DNA of 64,000 bases from positions 9,796,001 to 9,860,000 of the forward strand of contig OX442319.1 in assembly GCA_949358305.1 (NCBI GenBank), given 5' to 3'. Below the pieces are notes generated by a model. It worked only from the letters and a program-made list of their open reading frames with translations. It made no database searches and was not told the DNA's origin. Made by a program: the position numbers and the translations under genes. Shown here piece by piece: positions 12,331 through 23,159 of the stretch (position 1 is its first letter; each line of letters opens with the position of its first letter). The stretch is from Strigamia acuminata. Lineage: Eukaryota; Arthropoda; Chilopoda; Geophilomorpha; Linotaeniidae.

Positions 12331-12611
12331 CCAATGTCCACTGTCCATCTGTCAATCAGCTGCCCACTCAGTCCATTTATCAATCAGCTGCCCGCTCGAT
12401 CCATTTGTCAATCAGCTGCCCGCTCGGTCCATCTGTCAATCAGCTGCCCGCTCGGTCCGTTTGTCTACCAGCGCCGTCCATCCATTCGTCCACTCTCTCG
12501 TTCCTTCCATCCACCCGCTGTCTTCTTCCTCTAGCATATTCATTGGTGTCTAGGTGGCTTCAGAAGTTGCCAGCACTGAAACAAATTCCCCCAACCCGAT
12601 TCATGGCACAT

Positions 12612-12735
12612 CCTAGGTGGGGAGGAGAAACGCCTCCCCAAAGGAGGGGGGGACACCTCCCAAAAGAAGAAAGATGCGCCATGAATTTTTTCCCAGAATC
12701 CTATCGTTTCGATGGCCTATCTTCACAACCTGCTA
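12612..12735 (+). repeat. R1 conserved core with GC-rich inverted repeat, copy 1
   Basis: The core aggagaaacgcctcccc, with its partner strings ggtgggg and ggacacctccc, can fold into a stable hairpin. It is followed by a conserved stretch ending gatcttcacaacctgctag (similar here). Equivalent cores lie at 19958, 27826 and 28270 and, inverted, at 40135-40640. Confidence 0.7.
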
Positions 12736-13499
12736 GGTGATCCATACGTCTGCCAGCATCGTACATCTGTCCGCTACTCACTCGTTAATTAAAATGAAAA
12801 ATAATACAAATTAAAGGTATTATTCGTAAACTCCAATGAATTGCCTGATGGTGAATTAATTTATAATTCTCCAAGTCATCTTTGAAGAATTTGTAGTTCT
12901 CAAATCTTGAATAAAATCTCCAAACAATTTACATATTTAAAAACCTAAATGTAAAATAAATAAATTAAAATTAAAAAAATAAAATTTCAAAAAAAATTGA
13001 ATCTTCCGTGTACAAGTATCCATTCGGTGTTGGCTTCACAAGCAAATAGAGCAAAATCCTTTTAGGTGCAATTTAATCAACAATATTTTTTCTTCATGCA
13101 TTTTAAAATCTACAATTAAAAACTAAACAAAAAATTAAAGTGGAGAGGTGCAATAAACTAAATGTACCATTATAAATATTAGAGAATACAGCATTAAAAA
13201 CAGTATTTTCTAATAGTATCATCGGGGAAAGCTGATGTAATTAAAAAGAACTATTTAAATTTCATTAATAATTTAAATTGACTTTTACATACCGGTAGCT
13301 TACTGCAAATAAAAATAAAATTACACACACCAGTAAACAAAAACCATTCCACACACTATCAAGCAAAAAATTCAAAACCAAACATGCATAAAAAACAAAA
13401 CGAAAACCAAATTACCATAAATAGTGACACCCAAATAAAAGAAAAAGCACAAAAACCCAATGACCATAAATGGTCACAACTGTGAAGCAATTTCACCTT

Positions 13500-13720
13500 G
13501 CGATTCGACCATTTGACATTCATCCAAACCAAGAACCAAAAATAAAAATAAGCCAAACCAAGAACCAAAAATTAAAATAAGCCAAACCAAGAACCAAAAA
13601 TTAAAATAAGCCAAACCAAGAACCAAACTAAAGACCAAAAAATAAACCAATCTAAGTAAGAACAAACAAATAAACCAAAGTAAGAACCAAAAAGAGACTA
13701 AGGACCGAAAGATAAAATAA
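13500..13720 (+). repeat. 28-bp degenerate tandem repeat (aaccaagaacc type)
   Basis: Units of gccaaaccaagaaccaaaa are repeated about four times and then decay. The homologous part of R1 copy C (29960-30290) has a 24-bp variant. Confidence 0.75.
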
Positions 13721-13929
13721 ACTACGGCAATTGAACCAGATCTCAAATTTGAACTTTGTAATTACACCAGCTTTTCACTTTAATACACGCGCAATTGTTG
13801 TCCTGCAAATGGCTTCTTTATTCCTCGCATTTAATCTTGATCCGTTGTCCCAATTATAGAATCTAGAAAAATATAATTATTTTCTTTAATGTTTTAAATA
13901 AACAGTAGCCCCGACCCCCAAAACCTGAA

Positions 13930-13934
13930 AAAAC
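13930..13934 (+). other. Copia target-site duplication, left
   Basis: The 5-bp aaaac here is repeated at 18709-18713 immediately outside the right LTR, as expected for Ty1/copia integration. Confidence 0.8.
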
Positions 13935-14149
13935 TGTTGTTTTATTGAATGTTATATTCCTGTCCGCCAGGTGTCTTTACCACCTGTGCACCTGTATTTG
14001 GCACTGACCAATCAGTGCCCTGTTTTGTATTTAGTGCTCCGCGCACTTTTAAACATCTGTTTTAGATTAAAACCATCACTGTTAATATTTCACCAAAAAG
14101 CCAAGCGTCTCCATTTTTATGCCTCCAACATATTAGAACAAAAACTACT
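13935..14149 (+). repeat. Copia 5' LTR
   Basis: About 215 bp beginning tgttgttttattg. It is identical to the right LTR (18494-18708) over every base compared except the last one. The perfect match means very recent integration. Confidence 0.9.
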
Positions 14150-14165
14150 GGTTATGGGCCCAGCA
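14150..14165 (+). promoter_or_regulatory. Primer-binding site (initiator tRNA-Met, internal)
   Basis: The stretch ggttatgggcccag directly follows the 5' LTR. It matches the primer-binding sequence known for Drosophila copia, which uses an internal part of initiator tRNA-Met as half-tRNA primer. Confidence 0.75.
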
Positions 14166-14270
14166 CGCTTCCACTGCGCTTAAAAATCATCAAGTTTTGT
14201 ACCGGAACATTCGAGGAAGTTAAAAACGAATTTAACACGAACATTCCACAAGAAACAGAACTAAGAAACG

Positions 14271-17200
14271 ATGGCGAACGGCGGCGGAAATTCAGCTCGA
14301 ATCGAGGCGTTGGGAAAGGAAAACTTCGACACATGGAAGATCCAGATGGAAGCAATTTTGGATCAACGGGACCTACTCGTGCACGCGGAAGGTACGTCGA
14401 AACGACCAGAGACCATTGAAGGCAACGCGAAACGTATGAAGGAGATCGAGACGTGGGAGAAAAGTGATCGAACAGCCAAAAATGACATTTTGCTAAACAT
14501 AAAGCAATCTGAACTTCGAATGGCCAAAAATTGCAGCACCGCAAATGAATTGTGGAGGAAGTTGCATAGTGTGTACCAATCGAAAGGACCGGCAAGAAAA
14601 ATCACGTTGTTAAAACGACTCGCGACACACAAGATGGCGGACGGAGAAAACGTGGAGAGTCACCTAAAAGAATTCTTCGAACTAGTAGACAAATTGCTAG
14701 ACATGGATTTTAAAATGCCCGAAGATTTCACAACGATTCTACTGCTACTGAGTTTGCCAAATTCCTACGACAACTTTCGATGCGCAATAGAATCCCAAGA
14801 TAAATTGCCATCGCTGGAAGTTTTGGAGGGAAAAATCAAAGACGAGTCGATCGCCCGCGGAAAAGGAAAAGAAGACGTGTCGGACGCCATGATGGCCAGA
14901 AAAACGTTCCAAAAACGTAAGCAACCAAAGAAATACGGCGACGAAAATTCGAATTCGACCGAGAAGCCAGTTTTCAAATACAAGTGTCACGGTTGCGGAA
15001 AAATTGGCCACAAAATCGCCGATTGCCGAAGTAAAAGCAAGAAGGAAAGCGCATCAAGAGCCGAGAAATCCAAGTACGAATTATTTTTCTGCGAGCAAAT
15101 CGAGACAGCGCTGATAAGCGAGACGTCACGACCGAAAAATTGGTGTTTGGACAGCGGCGCCAGCTCCCACATGTGCTCGAACGATTCAACATTTTCGACG
15201 ATCGAATTCCTGAAAAACCAAAAACTGAATTTGGCCAGCAAAGCGAGTACAAAAATCGACGGAAAAGGAACCGCGAAAATTGTCGTCAACACCGGGAACG
15301 GAAATGTGAAGCTGGATTTGGCGGAAACTCTTTTGGTGCGAGATCTACGAACGAATTTGATGTCGGTCGGGAAGATCACAGAACGGGGACACAAGGTGAT
15401 TTTCGATGATAAGTCAGCAGAAGTGATAAATCCGAAGGGAGAAATCGTATTCACCGCCGAAAAAAGGAACGGACTGTATTACATCGTCGACGAGACCGAG
15501 GATGCTGCGACTGCAGCGGAAATCGAAGTCGGAACCGGATCAAAACCTGCAAAACCCGCAAGTACGAAAATACAAGAATGGCACAAAAGACTTGGGCACC
15601 TGAACGAGTCAAGTCTGAAAATACTAAACGAAAAGGCGGACGGAATGAATTTGGAAAAGGACGCCAAGCTGCCAACTTGTGAAACTTGCATCGAGGGGAA
15701 GCACGCAAGTACGAAATTTCCTGACTCCACGTCAAAAAGCGAAAAACTGCTGGAACTTGTACACTCGGACGTTTGCGGACCAATGCCAACAAAGTCCATG
15801 AACGGATCAAGATACTTCGTGACCTTCACCGACGACAAATCGAGGTGGTGCAAGGTGTATTTTCTGAAGCACAAAAGCGAAGTTTTCGAGGCATTCAAGT
15901 CATTTAAAACGTTTTGCGAGAGGGAAACTGGTTGCGCACTAAAAGTTTTACGATCGGACAACGGGAAGGAATATGTAAATAAGAAATTCGACGCATATTT
16001 ACAAGAAAACGGCATAAAGCGCCAAACCAGCGTCGAACGAACCCCGGAACAAAATGGCGTCTCGGAAAGAATGAATAGAACTTTGATCGAGATGGCACGA
16101 TGCATGTTACTGCAAGCAAAATTGCCTAACTCATATTGGGCGGAAGCAATCAACACTGCATGCCACATCCGAAATAAATGCCCGACTAGAAGTTTGGAAA
16201 ATGAAATCCCGCATCAAGTCTGGACCGGAAGAAAACCGAATGTCGACTATTTTCGAGTTTTTGGAAGCAGAGTCTTCGCGTTGGACAAGAAACCGAACAA
16301 GGGGAAGTTCGAACCGAAGTCAAAAGAATGTATTCTCATCGGATATTGGGACGGATCGAAGGCGTATCGCTTGTGGTCAAAAAGCGAAAACAAAATTATA
16401 AAAAGTCGCGATGTGAAATTTGTCGAAAAATCGGAAAATGAAACGAATGAAGAATGTGAAGAAAACGATAATAACAATAATTTTAATGACATTCTCACCG
16501 ATTGCAGAACAGATCAAATCGAGAATGGAACCGAAATTTCCGAGGACGAAGTCGAGAGCGCAGGCGAGAACGAGCCCGATAATGAGGACGAGAGAGAGAC
16601 GCAACACGAAGAAGCCGAACCTCGTCAGAATGAAAACGCGCAAATAATTCCACGACGATCCTCGAGAACGCCAAAACCTTACCCAAATCGAAATGGGGAC
16701 CCACCCAGAAAGAAATACACCAGAAAGAATCCGACAACAACTAATGAAGTTTTGGACGAAATTGCACAGATAGCAATTCTCGACGATCCAACGACAGCGG
16801 CCGAAGCTTTGAATGGAAACGACCCACAAGAATGGATGAAAGCGATGAAGGAAGAGTACGACGCTTTAATCGAAAACGAAACGTGGGAGGAGTGCGACCG
16901 ACCAAAAAATAGAAACGTAATCGGATGTAGATGGGTCCTCCGCACGAAATTTGAAGCAGACGGGTCAATCGAACGCAGAAAGGCCAGACTGGTCGCCAAA
17001 GGATATGCACAGCAGCCAGGCATCGATTACTTTGAAACCTACGCGCCCGTCGCACGACCGGGATCAATTCGAATGATGATGGCAATCGCAGCCGAGTTGG
17101 GATTGACCGTACACCAAATGGACGCGATAACGGCATATTTGAACGGCGAAATCGAAGAGGAAATTTTTATGGAATTCCCCGAATATTTGGAATTTATTGC

Positions 17201-18371
17201 TGGAATAAAAATCAAGAAAGGAAAAGTCTGCCGGATGAAAAAGGCGTTATACGGATTGAAGCAGTCGGGTCGCCAGTGGTACAAAAAACTGGACGAGAAG
17301 TTGCAAAAGCACGGACTGAAGCCAACAAACGCAGACCCATGCGTGTATTACCAAATGAATGGAGAAGTCATCACGCTCGTCGCAATCTACGTGGATGATT
17401 TTATCATCGCAACGAACTGCAAAAGAAACTTGGAGAAATTAAAATCGAACCTGAAGAGCGAGTTCAAAATGAAGGATTTAGGACAAATTCACTACTGCTT
17501 GGGAATCGAGTTTAAACAGGACGAAAAGACGAAATCAATCACGATGGCGCAGAAAAAATACGTTAAGGACATACTGAATCGTTTCGGAATGCAAGACTGC
17601 TCGAAAAACACAACTCCACTCGACGCAAATCAGAAATTGCAGAAAAACAAGAAAAAGGAGGATGGGACCGACGAAGAGCTACTGGATCCAGAGAAGTTCC
17701 CGTACCAAAGTTTAATCGGATCACTCATGTACCTCGCCGTTTGCACTCGACCCGATATTTCCTACACCGTCAGCGCATTAAGTCAATATAATACGTGCTT
17801 CACCGGAACTCATTGGACAGCAGCAAAACGCGTCCTAAGATATTTGAAGCACTCATCGAATCTCGGGCTAAAATTCGAAAAGACCGGAAAAGACTTAGTC
17901 GGCTACACGGATGCAGATTGGGGAGCAAACTTGGACGACCGTCGCTCGTACACCGGCTACTGCTTTAAACTCGCGAACGCGACAATATGCTGGGAAGCAA
18001 GAAAGCAGAAGACCGTCGCAACCTCGTCGACCGAAGCAGAATATATGGCGTTGGCCGACGCGTCAAAAGAAGCAATCTACTTGCGAAACTTCCTAGACGA
18101 AATTAAATACATCAACAAGAAGAAAGAAACGACCCTCATTTATAGCGATAATCAGGGGGCACACAAATTGGTGCGAAACCCAATTTTTCATTCCAGAACC
18201 AAGCACATCGACATTCGCCACCATTTTGTTCGAGAAACATGTGAGCGGGGAGATATCGACATAGAATTCCTGGAGAGTGAGAAGATGGTCGCCGATGTGT
18301 TGACCAAGGGGCTTTTTAAGCCAAAACACGAAGAATTGATCGCCCAATTTGGATTGAAGGAAATTGTTTAA
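14271..18371 (+). CDS. Copia gag-pol polyprotein (1366 aa)
   Basis: One uninterrupted frame in the Ty1/copia order. Gag region residues 1-230; CCHC zinc knuckle at C239-C242-H247-C252; aspartic protease motif DSGA at D294; GAG-pre-integrase (WHKRLGHL, near 440); integrase with catalytic D500, D563 and E599 (DD35E spacing); reverse transcriptase with QMDAITAYLNG and active site YVDD at 1040-1043; RNase H starting near GYTDADW (D1214) and including SSTEAEYMAL. The start ATG lies about 120 bp after the LTR and the stop about 120 bp before the 3' LTR. All key residues are kept and no frameshift or stop is seen. It makes virus-like particles, reverse-transcribes and integrates the element. Confidence 0.95.
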   Translation: MANGGGNSARIEALGKENFDTWKIQMEAILDQRDLLVHAEGTSKRPETIEGNAKRMKEIETWEKSDRTAKNDILLNIKQSELRMAKNCSTANELWRKLHSVYQSKGPARKITLLKRLATHKMADGENVESHLKEFFELVDKLLDMDFKMPEDFTTILLLLSLPNSYDNFRCAIESQDKLPSLEVLEGKIKDESIARGKGKEDVSDAMMARKTFQKRKQPKKYGDENSNSTEKPVFKYKCHGCGKIGHKIADCRSKSKKESASRAEKSKYELFFCEQIETALISETSRPKNWCLDSGASSHMCSNDSTFSTIEFLKNQKLNLASKASTKIDGKGTAKIVVNTGNGNVKLDLAETLLVRDLRTNLMSVGKITERGHKVIFDDKSAEVINPKGEIVFTAEKRNGLYYIVDETEDAATAAEIEVGTGSKPAKPASTKIQEWHKRLGHLNESSLKILNEKADGMNLEKDAKLPTCETCIEGKHASTKFPDSTSKSEKLLELVHSDVCGPMPTKSMNGSRYFVTFTDDKSRWCKVYFLKHKSEVFEAFKSFKTFCERETGCALKVLRSDNGKEYVNKKFDAYLQENGIKRQTSVERTPEQNGVSERMNRTLIEMARCMLLQAKLPNSYWAEAINTACHIRNKCPTRSLENEIPHQVWTGRKPNVDYFRVFGSRVFALDKKPNKGKFEPKSKECILIGYWDGSKAYRLWSKSENKIIKSRDVKFVEKSENETNEECEENDNNNNFNDILTDCRTDQIENGTEISEDEVESAGENEPDNEDERETQHEEAEPRQNENAQIIPRRSSRTPKPYPNRNGDPPRKKYTRKNPTTTNEVLDEIAQIAILDDPTTAAEALNGNDPQEWMKAMKEEYDALIENETWEECDRPKNRNVIGCRWVLRTKFEADGSIERRKARLVAKGYAQQPGIDYFETYAPVARPGSIRMMMAIAAELGLTVHQMDAITAYLNGEIEEEIFMEFPEYLEFIAGIKIKKGKVCRMKKALYGLKQSGRQWYKKLDEKLQKHGLKPTNADPCVYYQMNGEVITLVAIYVDDFIIATNCKRNLEKLKSNLKSEFKMKDLGQIHYCLGIEFKQDEKTKSITMAQKKYVKDILNRFGMQDCSKNTTPLDANQKLQKNKKKEDGTDEELLDPEKFPYQSLIGSLMYLAVCTRPDISYTVSALSQYNTCFTGTHWTAAKRVLRYLKHSSNLGLKFEKTGKDLVGYTDADWGANLDDRRSYTGYCFKLANATICWEARKQKTVATSSTEAEYMALADASKEAIYLRNFLDEIKYINKKKETTLIYSDNQGAHKLVRNPIFHSRTKHIDIRHHFVRETCERGDIDIEFLESEKMVADVLTKGLFKPKHEELIAQFGLKEIV

Positions 18372-18485
18372 GAAATATTGTTTTTAATATTTTGAATTGT
18401 TTGTGAATGAATACTTTAATGTTTAAATGTCTAAATTGCTTAAGAAAAATGTTTTGAATTTTGAAATGTAGGAATATTGCCATTC

Positions 18486-18493
18486 AGGGGAAG
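18486..18493 (+). promoter_or_regulatory. Polypurine tract
   Basis: The purine run aggggaag abuts the 3' LTR and would prime plus-strand synthesis. Confidence 0.6.
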
Positions 18494-18708
18494 TGTTGTT
18501 TTATTGAATGTTATATTCCTGTCCGCCAGGTGTCTTTACCACCTGTGCACCTGTATTTGGCACTGACCAATCAGTGCCCTGTTTTGTATTTAGTGCTCCG
18601 CGCACTTTTAAACATCTGTTTTAGATTAAAACCATCACTGTTAATATTTCACCAAAAAGCCAAGCGTCTCCATTTTTATGCCTCCAACATATTAGAACAA
18701 AAACTACA
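18494..18708 (+). repeat. Copia 3' LTR
   Basis: Same sequence as the 5' LTR, running from tgttgtt to ca, followed by the target duplicate aaaac at 18709-18713. Confidence 0.9.
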
Positions 18709-18713
18709 AAAAC

Positions 18714-19130
18714 ATAAAACAACCGCTGTGGTGTTTGATTGATGCGGTTAATCTGTTGTTGGATGAAAATTTAAAATCAGATTTTTAAGTCTATCAATTT
18801 TCAATTTGTACAGTAGAGAACGAGTGGTATTCTAAAGGATTATTATTATTATCAGCAGCCAAAAAATCAAAATTGCTAATCAAACATAATTTACAAATAC
18901 CGGGAACATTTGGTTGGTTGTCAAAATGTTGTATCTGGTAATTATTATCAAAGAAAAAAGTATAACTTACCAATAATATTTGATGGCTACGTTCTGAACG
19001 GAGACAAGAAAAATAAGAATTATTTTTAGTTCTTTTGTTCGATATCTTTTTCTTTCTTCACGTAAACAAAACTGAAAATATAAACAAAAACAAAAATTAT
19101 TATTATACCGTTTACCTGTCAAACACACTG
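18714..19130. other. Intergenic, no recognised feature
   Basis: AT-rich sequence between copia and R1 copy B. No domain, repeat or paired inverted repeat was recognised. Confidence 0.4.
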
Positions 19131-20560
19131 AACAAGCGCAACTTGTCAAAAATTTCTAAAATCTGAACATTTTATTTTTCATTATAAACAAATGTCTGTC
19201 GTATTGAGCTAAAAAAAAATTAGACACTTCTTCTAATTGTCAGGAAAGCAGATTTGAAGCTTAAACAACTGCAACTCATATAGCTGTTATCGACTGTAAA
19301 TATAAAATAATCAATCAAAATTCAAGGTATACTCAAATGTTTCTAACATACCGATGTTGATCTGATGCAAACCCATTTGATGTCCCAATTGTCTGTCCTT
19401 TTTATCTTCATTGGTTGACTAGATGTCCACTCCCCACTGGTTGCCAGCACTGAAACCAATCCCTCCAACCCATTTCGTAGCACATCCGCGGTGGGGATGA
19501 GAAACTCCTCCAAATTGTCTTCCCAGCAATGTCCGTCTGCGTCCTCCATATGTGATGTATTGTGCAGATGGTTTTCTTGCTCCATCCGCTGTCTTCTTGT
19601 GCAGTCCATCCATCCGTCCGTCCAATGTCCACTGTCTATCTGTCAATCAGCTGCCTGCTCGGTCCATCTATCAATCAGCTGCCCGCTTGGTCCATCAGTC
19701 TGCCAGCGCCGTCCATCCGTCTGCCAGCGCCGTCCATTCATCTGCCAGTGCCGTCCATCCGTCTGCCAGCGCCGTCCATCCGTCTGCCAGCGCCGTTCAT
19801 CCGTCTGCCAGCGTCGTCCATCCGTCTGCCAGCGCCGTCCATCCGTCTGCCAGCGCCGTCCATCCGTCTGCCAGCGCCGTCCATCTGTCTGCCAGCGCCG
19901 TCCATCCGTTTGCCAGTGCCAGCGCTGTAAAAAATTCCCCCAACCCGATTCATGGCACATCCAAGGTGGGGAGGAGAAACACCTCCCCGAAGGAGGGGGG
20001 ACACCTCCCAGAAGAAGAAAGATGCGCCATGAATTTTTCCCCACAATCATACCGTTCTGATGGCCGATCTTCACAACCTGCTAGGTGATCCAAAAGATGA
20101 AGCAGGCTTCCGAATTGGCTTCCCAGCAATATCCGTCTGTGTACTCCATATTTGATGCAGTGGGCTCTGTCAAGCTATTAAAAAACAACATAACAATCTA
20201 ATGCAAACAAAATCACTCACTCCTATTTGATGTTCCAAGTGTGTGTTTTTCATTTGGTGTGCATTTGTCCTTTTGCTGCGCCCACTGTCTGCTTGCTCTT
20301 TCGTCCATCCGCTACTTTCTAGCTCCTTCATCCGTCCTTCAGTCAGTTTGGTCCGTCTGTCCGCTTGTTCCGTTCTTCAGTTGTTTGCCCTCTCGGTCCA
20401 TCCATACTCCCAACCCGATTCGTGGAATGTGACGTTTCTCAAAACCTGGGCCTCATCCTAGGACAATCACAAGTTTTAAAACAAACAATAATCAATGGTC
20501 TGTGCTCGACAGCTGGCTGGCCATCGCCAGACAATGTGGTCATTTAAAATCGTTTGTGCA
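19130..20560 (+). repeat. R1 repeat family, copy B
   Basis: Aligns with the head, C/T-rich middle and GC-rich core of R1 copies A and C (for example gtcgtattgagct near 19199 and the core at 19958-20010) but lacks the AT-rich right part. The middle holds a 21-bp minisatellite instead of the 28-32-bp one in copy A. Confidence 0.7.
19695..19925 (+). repeat. 21-bp minisatellite
   Basis: About eleven units of cagcgccgtccatccgtctgc with few differences. Because the unit is a multiple of three, all frames stay open on both strands and give long artificial ORFs. Confidence 0.9.
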
Positions 20561-20598
20561 GTGCAGCAAAGCTTAATGTGCAAAATTCAAAATGTCCT

Positions 20599-20772
20599 TA
20601 CCGTACTGCCTTGAACAATGGCCCGGCGTGAATAAGCGCCGGGACTTGAATAAACGCCGGGGGCTCGGCGGCGCTTAGTGCACCAAACGCCGCCCCGAAC
20701 TGACCCGACCGGGGTGGGGTCGGGTCATGAAAATAAATAAACGCCCGGGCCATTGTTCAAGGCAGTACGGTA
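20599..20772. mobile_element. 174-bp GC-rich MITE
   Basis: The ends taccgtactgccttgaac and gttcaaggcagtacggta are perfect inverted repeats extending through the next ggcc (about 25 bp). The interior (gcgccggg, gacccgaccggggtggg) is far more GC-rich than its surroundings. A terminal TA fits a Tc1/mariner-type target duplication. Confidence 0.75.
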
Positions 20773-21586
20773 TTTCTGCTGGCTATGTATTCGTTCAATA
20801 AGCGCACACGTTCCAAGATTTATATTGCAATTATTATTTTTTTTAAATCAAAATACTTTTTTTACTTACTTACGATCCCTCTTAGCATCAACAACTTCCG
20901 AACAGTCATCTTGAAATGACGTCAGAAAAACAAATGTTGTTCACACTGTGAACAAAAAAATTAACTCTCTCGTTCATCTTTCACACGAAGTGCCAGCAGA
21001 AGCACTTGCTCAACTACTTAATAAAGAAGAATTTTAAAAATATATATATATCATTACCCATGGCTGGATCTTCTAGACACTTGTTGACCGCGTGCAGCAC
21101 CAGAATGTCGTGGAAAACCGGGTGATGGTTTGCGACAACCTTGTGGTTCGTACGCAAGAGATGATGTTTCAGACATTGGAGGAGCGGTGGGAATGGCCAT
21201 TGGATGAACGACGCGTAAACCCCGAAAGAAACTTGGACTCGAACAACCTAAAACACTAAACTTACAAAATAGTATTTTTAATTTCTTTTTTATAAATAAA
21301 TTAATTAGTAATGATTCCATTATACCTGCTGATGGTCCATGCACTGGATGCAACATCTGAATTCGATTTCGGTTGTATCCATCTTCGGAACCAGGCTAAA
21401 AAATTTAAAAAAAAAAACAGAAATTTCGTTGTAAAATTTACTTTTCTTTAACCTTTGCTCAATTTTTACAATTGGAAACGGATCGTAGTCAGGAGCAGGT
21501 GTCCTCGAGGTTGCATTTCTGAATTCGTCATCTCGCATAACTTGAAAAAAAATAAACAATTAATAAATTAGTCACATCTAGAGCTA

Positions 21587-21785
21587 CACAATCTACCGCG
21601 ACACGCATCTACCGCAACAATACGATACAATAAGTTCCAAAAAAAATGGTTTTTTATCAAAAAACCAGTAAGGTTAGGTTCGCGGGGGGTCAAGGGGGGG
21701 TCGCAGCCCCCCCTTGTTAGACCTTCTTAGGAATTGAACCTATAATATACCTAGTCGCGGTAGATTGTGTCGCGGCAGATTGTGT
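21587..21785. mobile_element. Inverted-repeat insertion next to the Dscam tail exon
   Basis: The 16-bp cacaatctaccgcgac at 21587-21602 is inverted at 21754-21769, with a second imperfect copy at 21770-21785. The centre holds a G-run and C-run palindrome (about 21680-21710). It is a MITE-like structure. The outer limits may extend to the inverted catctag pair at about 21575 and 21812. Confidence 0.55.
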
Positions 21786-23159
21786 CGCGGTTAGAATTTT
21801 TCGCGCTAGATGACACGCCCCGAGTGAATCGTCTTACTCTCTTTAACTGGGCCTTTTCTAGGCGGTTTTTGAATGGCAGGTTTCTTTTTATGTTGATAAC
21901 CAGAATGACCATGACTAGAAGAGTGTTTTTTACTGCCATATGCACGTGGTAAAAATCGTGGAATCGCTAAAAAAAAAAAAATGCAAAAATTGAAATCGAA
22001 TGTCACCTAAAGCTTTTTCTCACCTTTAACTCTTCGCCTGCTCGTTCCTTTCCTTCGCCTCATGCAAAGACAAATGACTACTAAAATGACACATATAGCA
22101 GTAACCGAGATGCAGATGGGAATGACAATACAAATATCGGAGAAGAACGATAAACTGGAACTGTGATCGATTTTTTCAATCTCTGGCTCCACGGTTCCTC
22201 CGTCCACTTTGAGAGTTGCAAATTAATAAGCGGCGACACTGGACCCGGCAGTGTTGTGAGCCGTCATGCGCAGATCGTAACGCATGGCCGGGACTACTTG
22301 TAGGCCGGGACTACTTGTAGGCCGGGAATGACAAGTTTTCTTTGCTCCGGTTTGATATTGTTAGAAACGAAACTCCAGTCGCTGGACATTTGGAGTTTGT
22401 ACTCCACAACGAAATATTGGATCGGACATTCTTTATTTTTCCATGCGTAAAGGTTGAGCGTGACTGAAGTAACTCCAGGTTCAATTACGGTTTCCATGGG
22501 TGGAACATTGGGAACTATGTAAAATGTCGCTTAGTATTAGATAATTGTTCGTAAATTTATACGTTTTGAGTTTTTCTACCTGTGCCTTCGGTTGAGGGTA
22601 CCGCAACCTCGGATGGCAATCCCATTCCCACTTTATTAAATGCAAATAGGTAAAGGTGATATCGGGTACCGCATTCCAAAGGGGTTAGTGTCGTGTTGCG
22701 CACTTTGGGTGAAAGTGTCATCTGCTCCCATTGACCGAATTCGCGTTTTAAGTTTAATGTGTAGCCTGGAATTGGTGGGCAACATTTTTATTTTAGTTTC
22801 TAATAAAAAATACAATTCGTGTCAATTTAAAATGACCTTGAATTCGAATTCCTCCATCGTCTGGTAAACTCCACACGATGTCAATAGTAGTTGGCGTAGT
22901 GACCACAATTTGCAAAGCAGGTGCTGCTGGTGGAACTGAATTAGAAGAATTTTTATTGAGAAAAATTAATAAAAAAAAACAATCAAAATCATCTGCATTT
23001 ACTCCTTTACCCAGCACTATTATAGCATATGTCACAGAATCATCGCCAAATCCATTTTGAACTACGCAAGTGTAGTTTCCTTCATCGGTCCGATGAACAT
23101 TCTCAAATTGTAAACTGCCATCTTTCAATATGCGAATTCTCTCATTTTGTTGAACATGA

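Larger units (their letters stand above)
11300..13930 (+). repeat. Unnamed interspersed repeat family (here 'R1'), copy A
   Basis: Segments of this 2.6-kb block align in the same order with 19140-20560 and 27200-30520. They are an AT-rich head (from about 11325, containing gtcgtattgagct), a C/T-rich middle with gtcc minisatellite, a GC-rich inverted-repeat core near 12618-12665, an AT-rich part (12790-13300) and a tail of accaagaaccaaaaat repeats (13500-13720). No protein with a known domain is encoded. It is probably a non-autonomous transposon or a retroelement relic. The copia element lies at its right edge. Confidence 0.7.
13935..18708 (+). mobile_element. Ty1/copia-family LTR retrotransposon, complete
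   Basis: A 4.77-kb element with identical 215-bp LTRs, 5-bp target duplication aaaac, a primer-binding site right after the 5' LTR, a single open polyprotein (14271-18371) and a short purine tract before the 3' LTR. All diagnostic parts are present and undamaged, so it may still be mobile. It is inserted at the edge of R1 copy A. Confidence 0.95.

Noticed and set aside
12052-12740. Long overlapping plus-strand ORFs rich in Ser/Arg/Pro
   Set aside because: All frames are open because the DNA is a gtcc minisatellite plus R1 core; the translations are periodic and copies do not conserve the frame.
14987-16829. Several antisense ORFs within copia
   Set aside because: Shadows of the polyprotein, with no domains or conserved context.
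19491-20088. Three plus-strand and two minus-strand ORFs over the 21-bp repeat
   Set aside because: A 21-bp unit leaves every frame open. The peptides are pure repeats with no domain.
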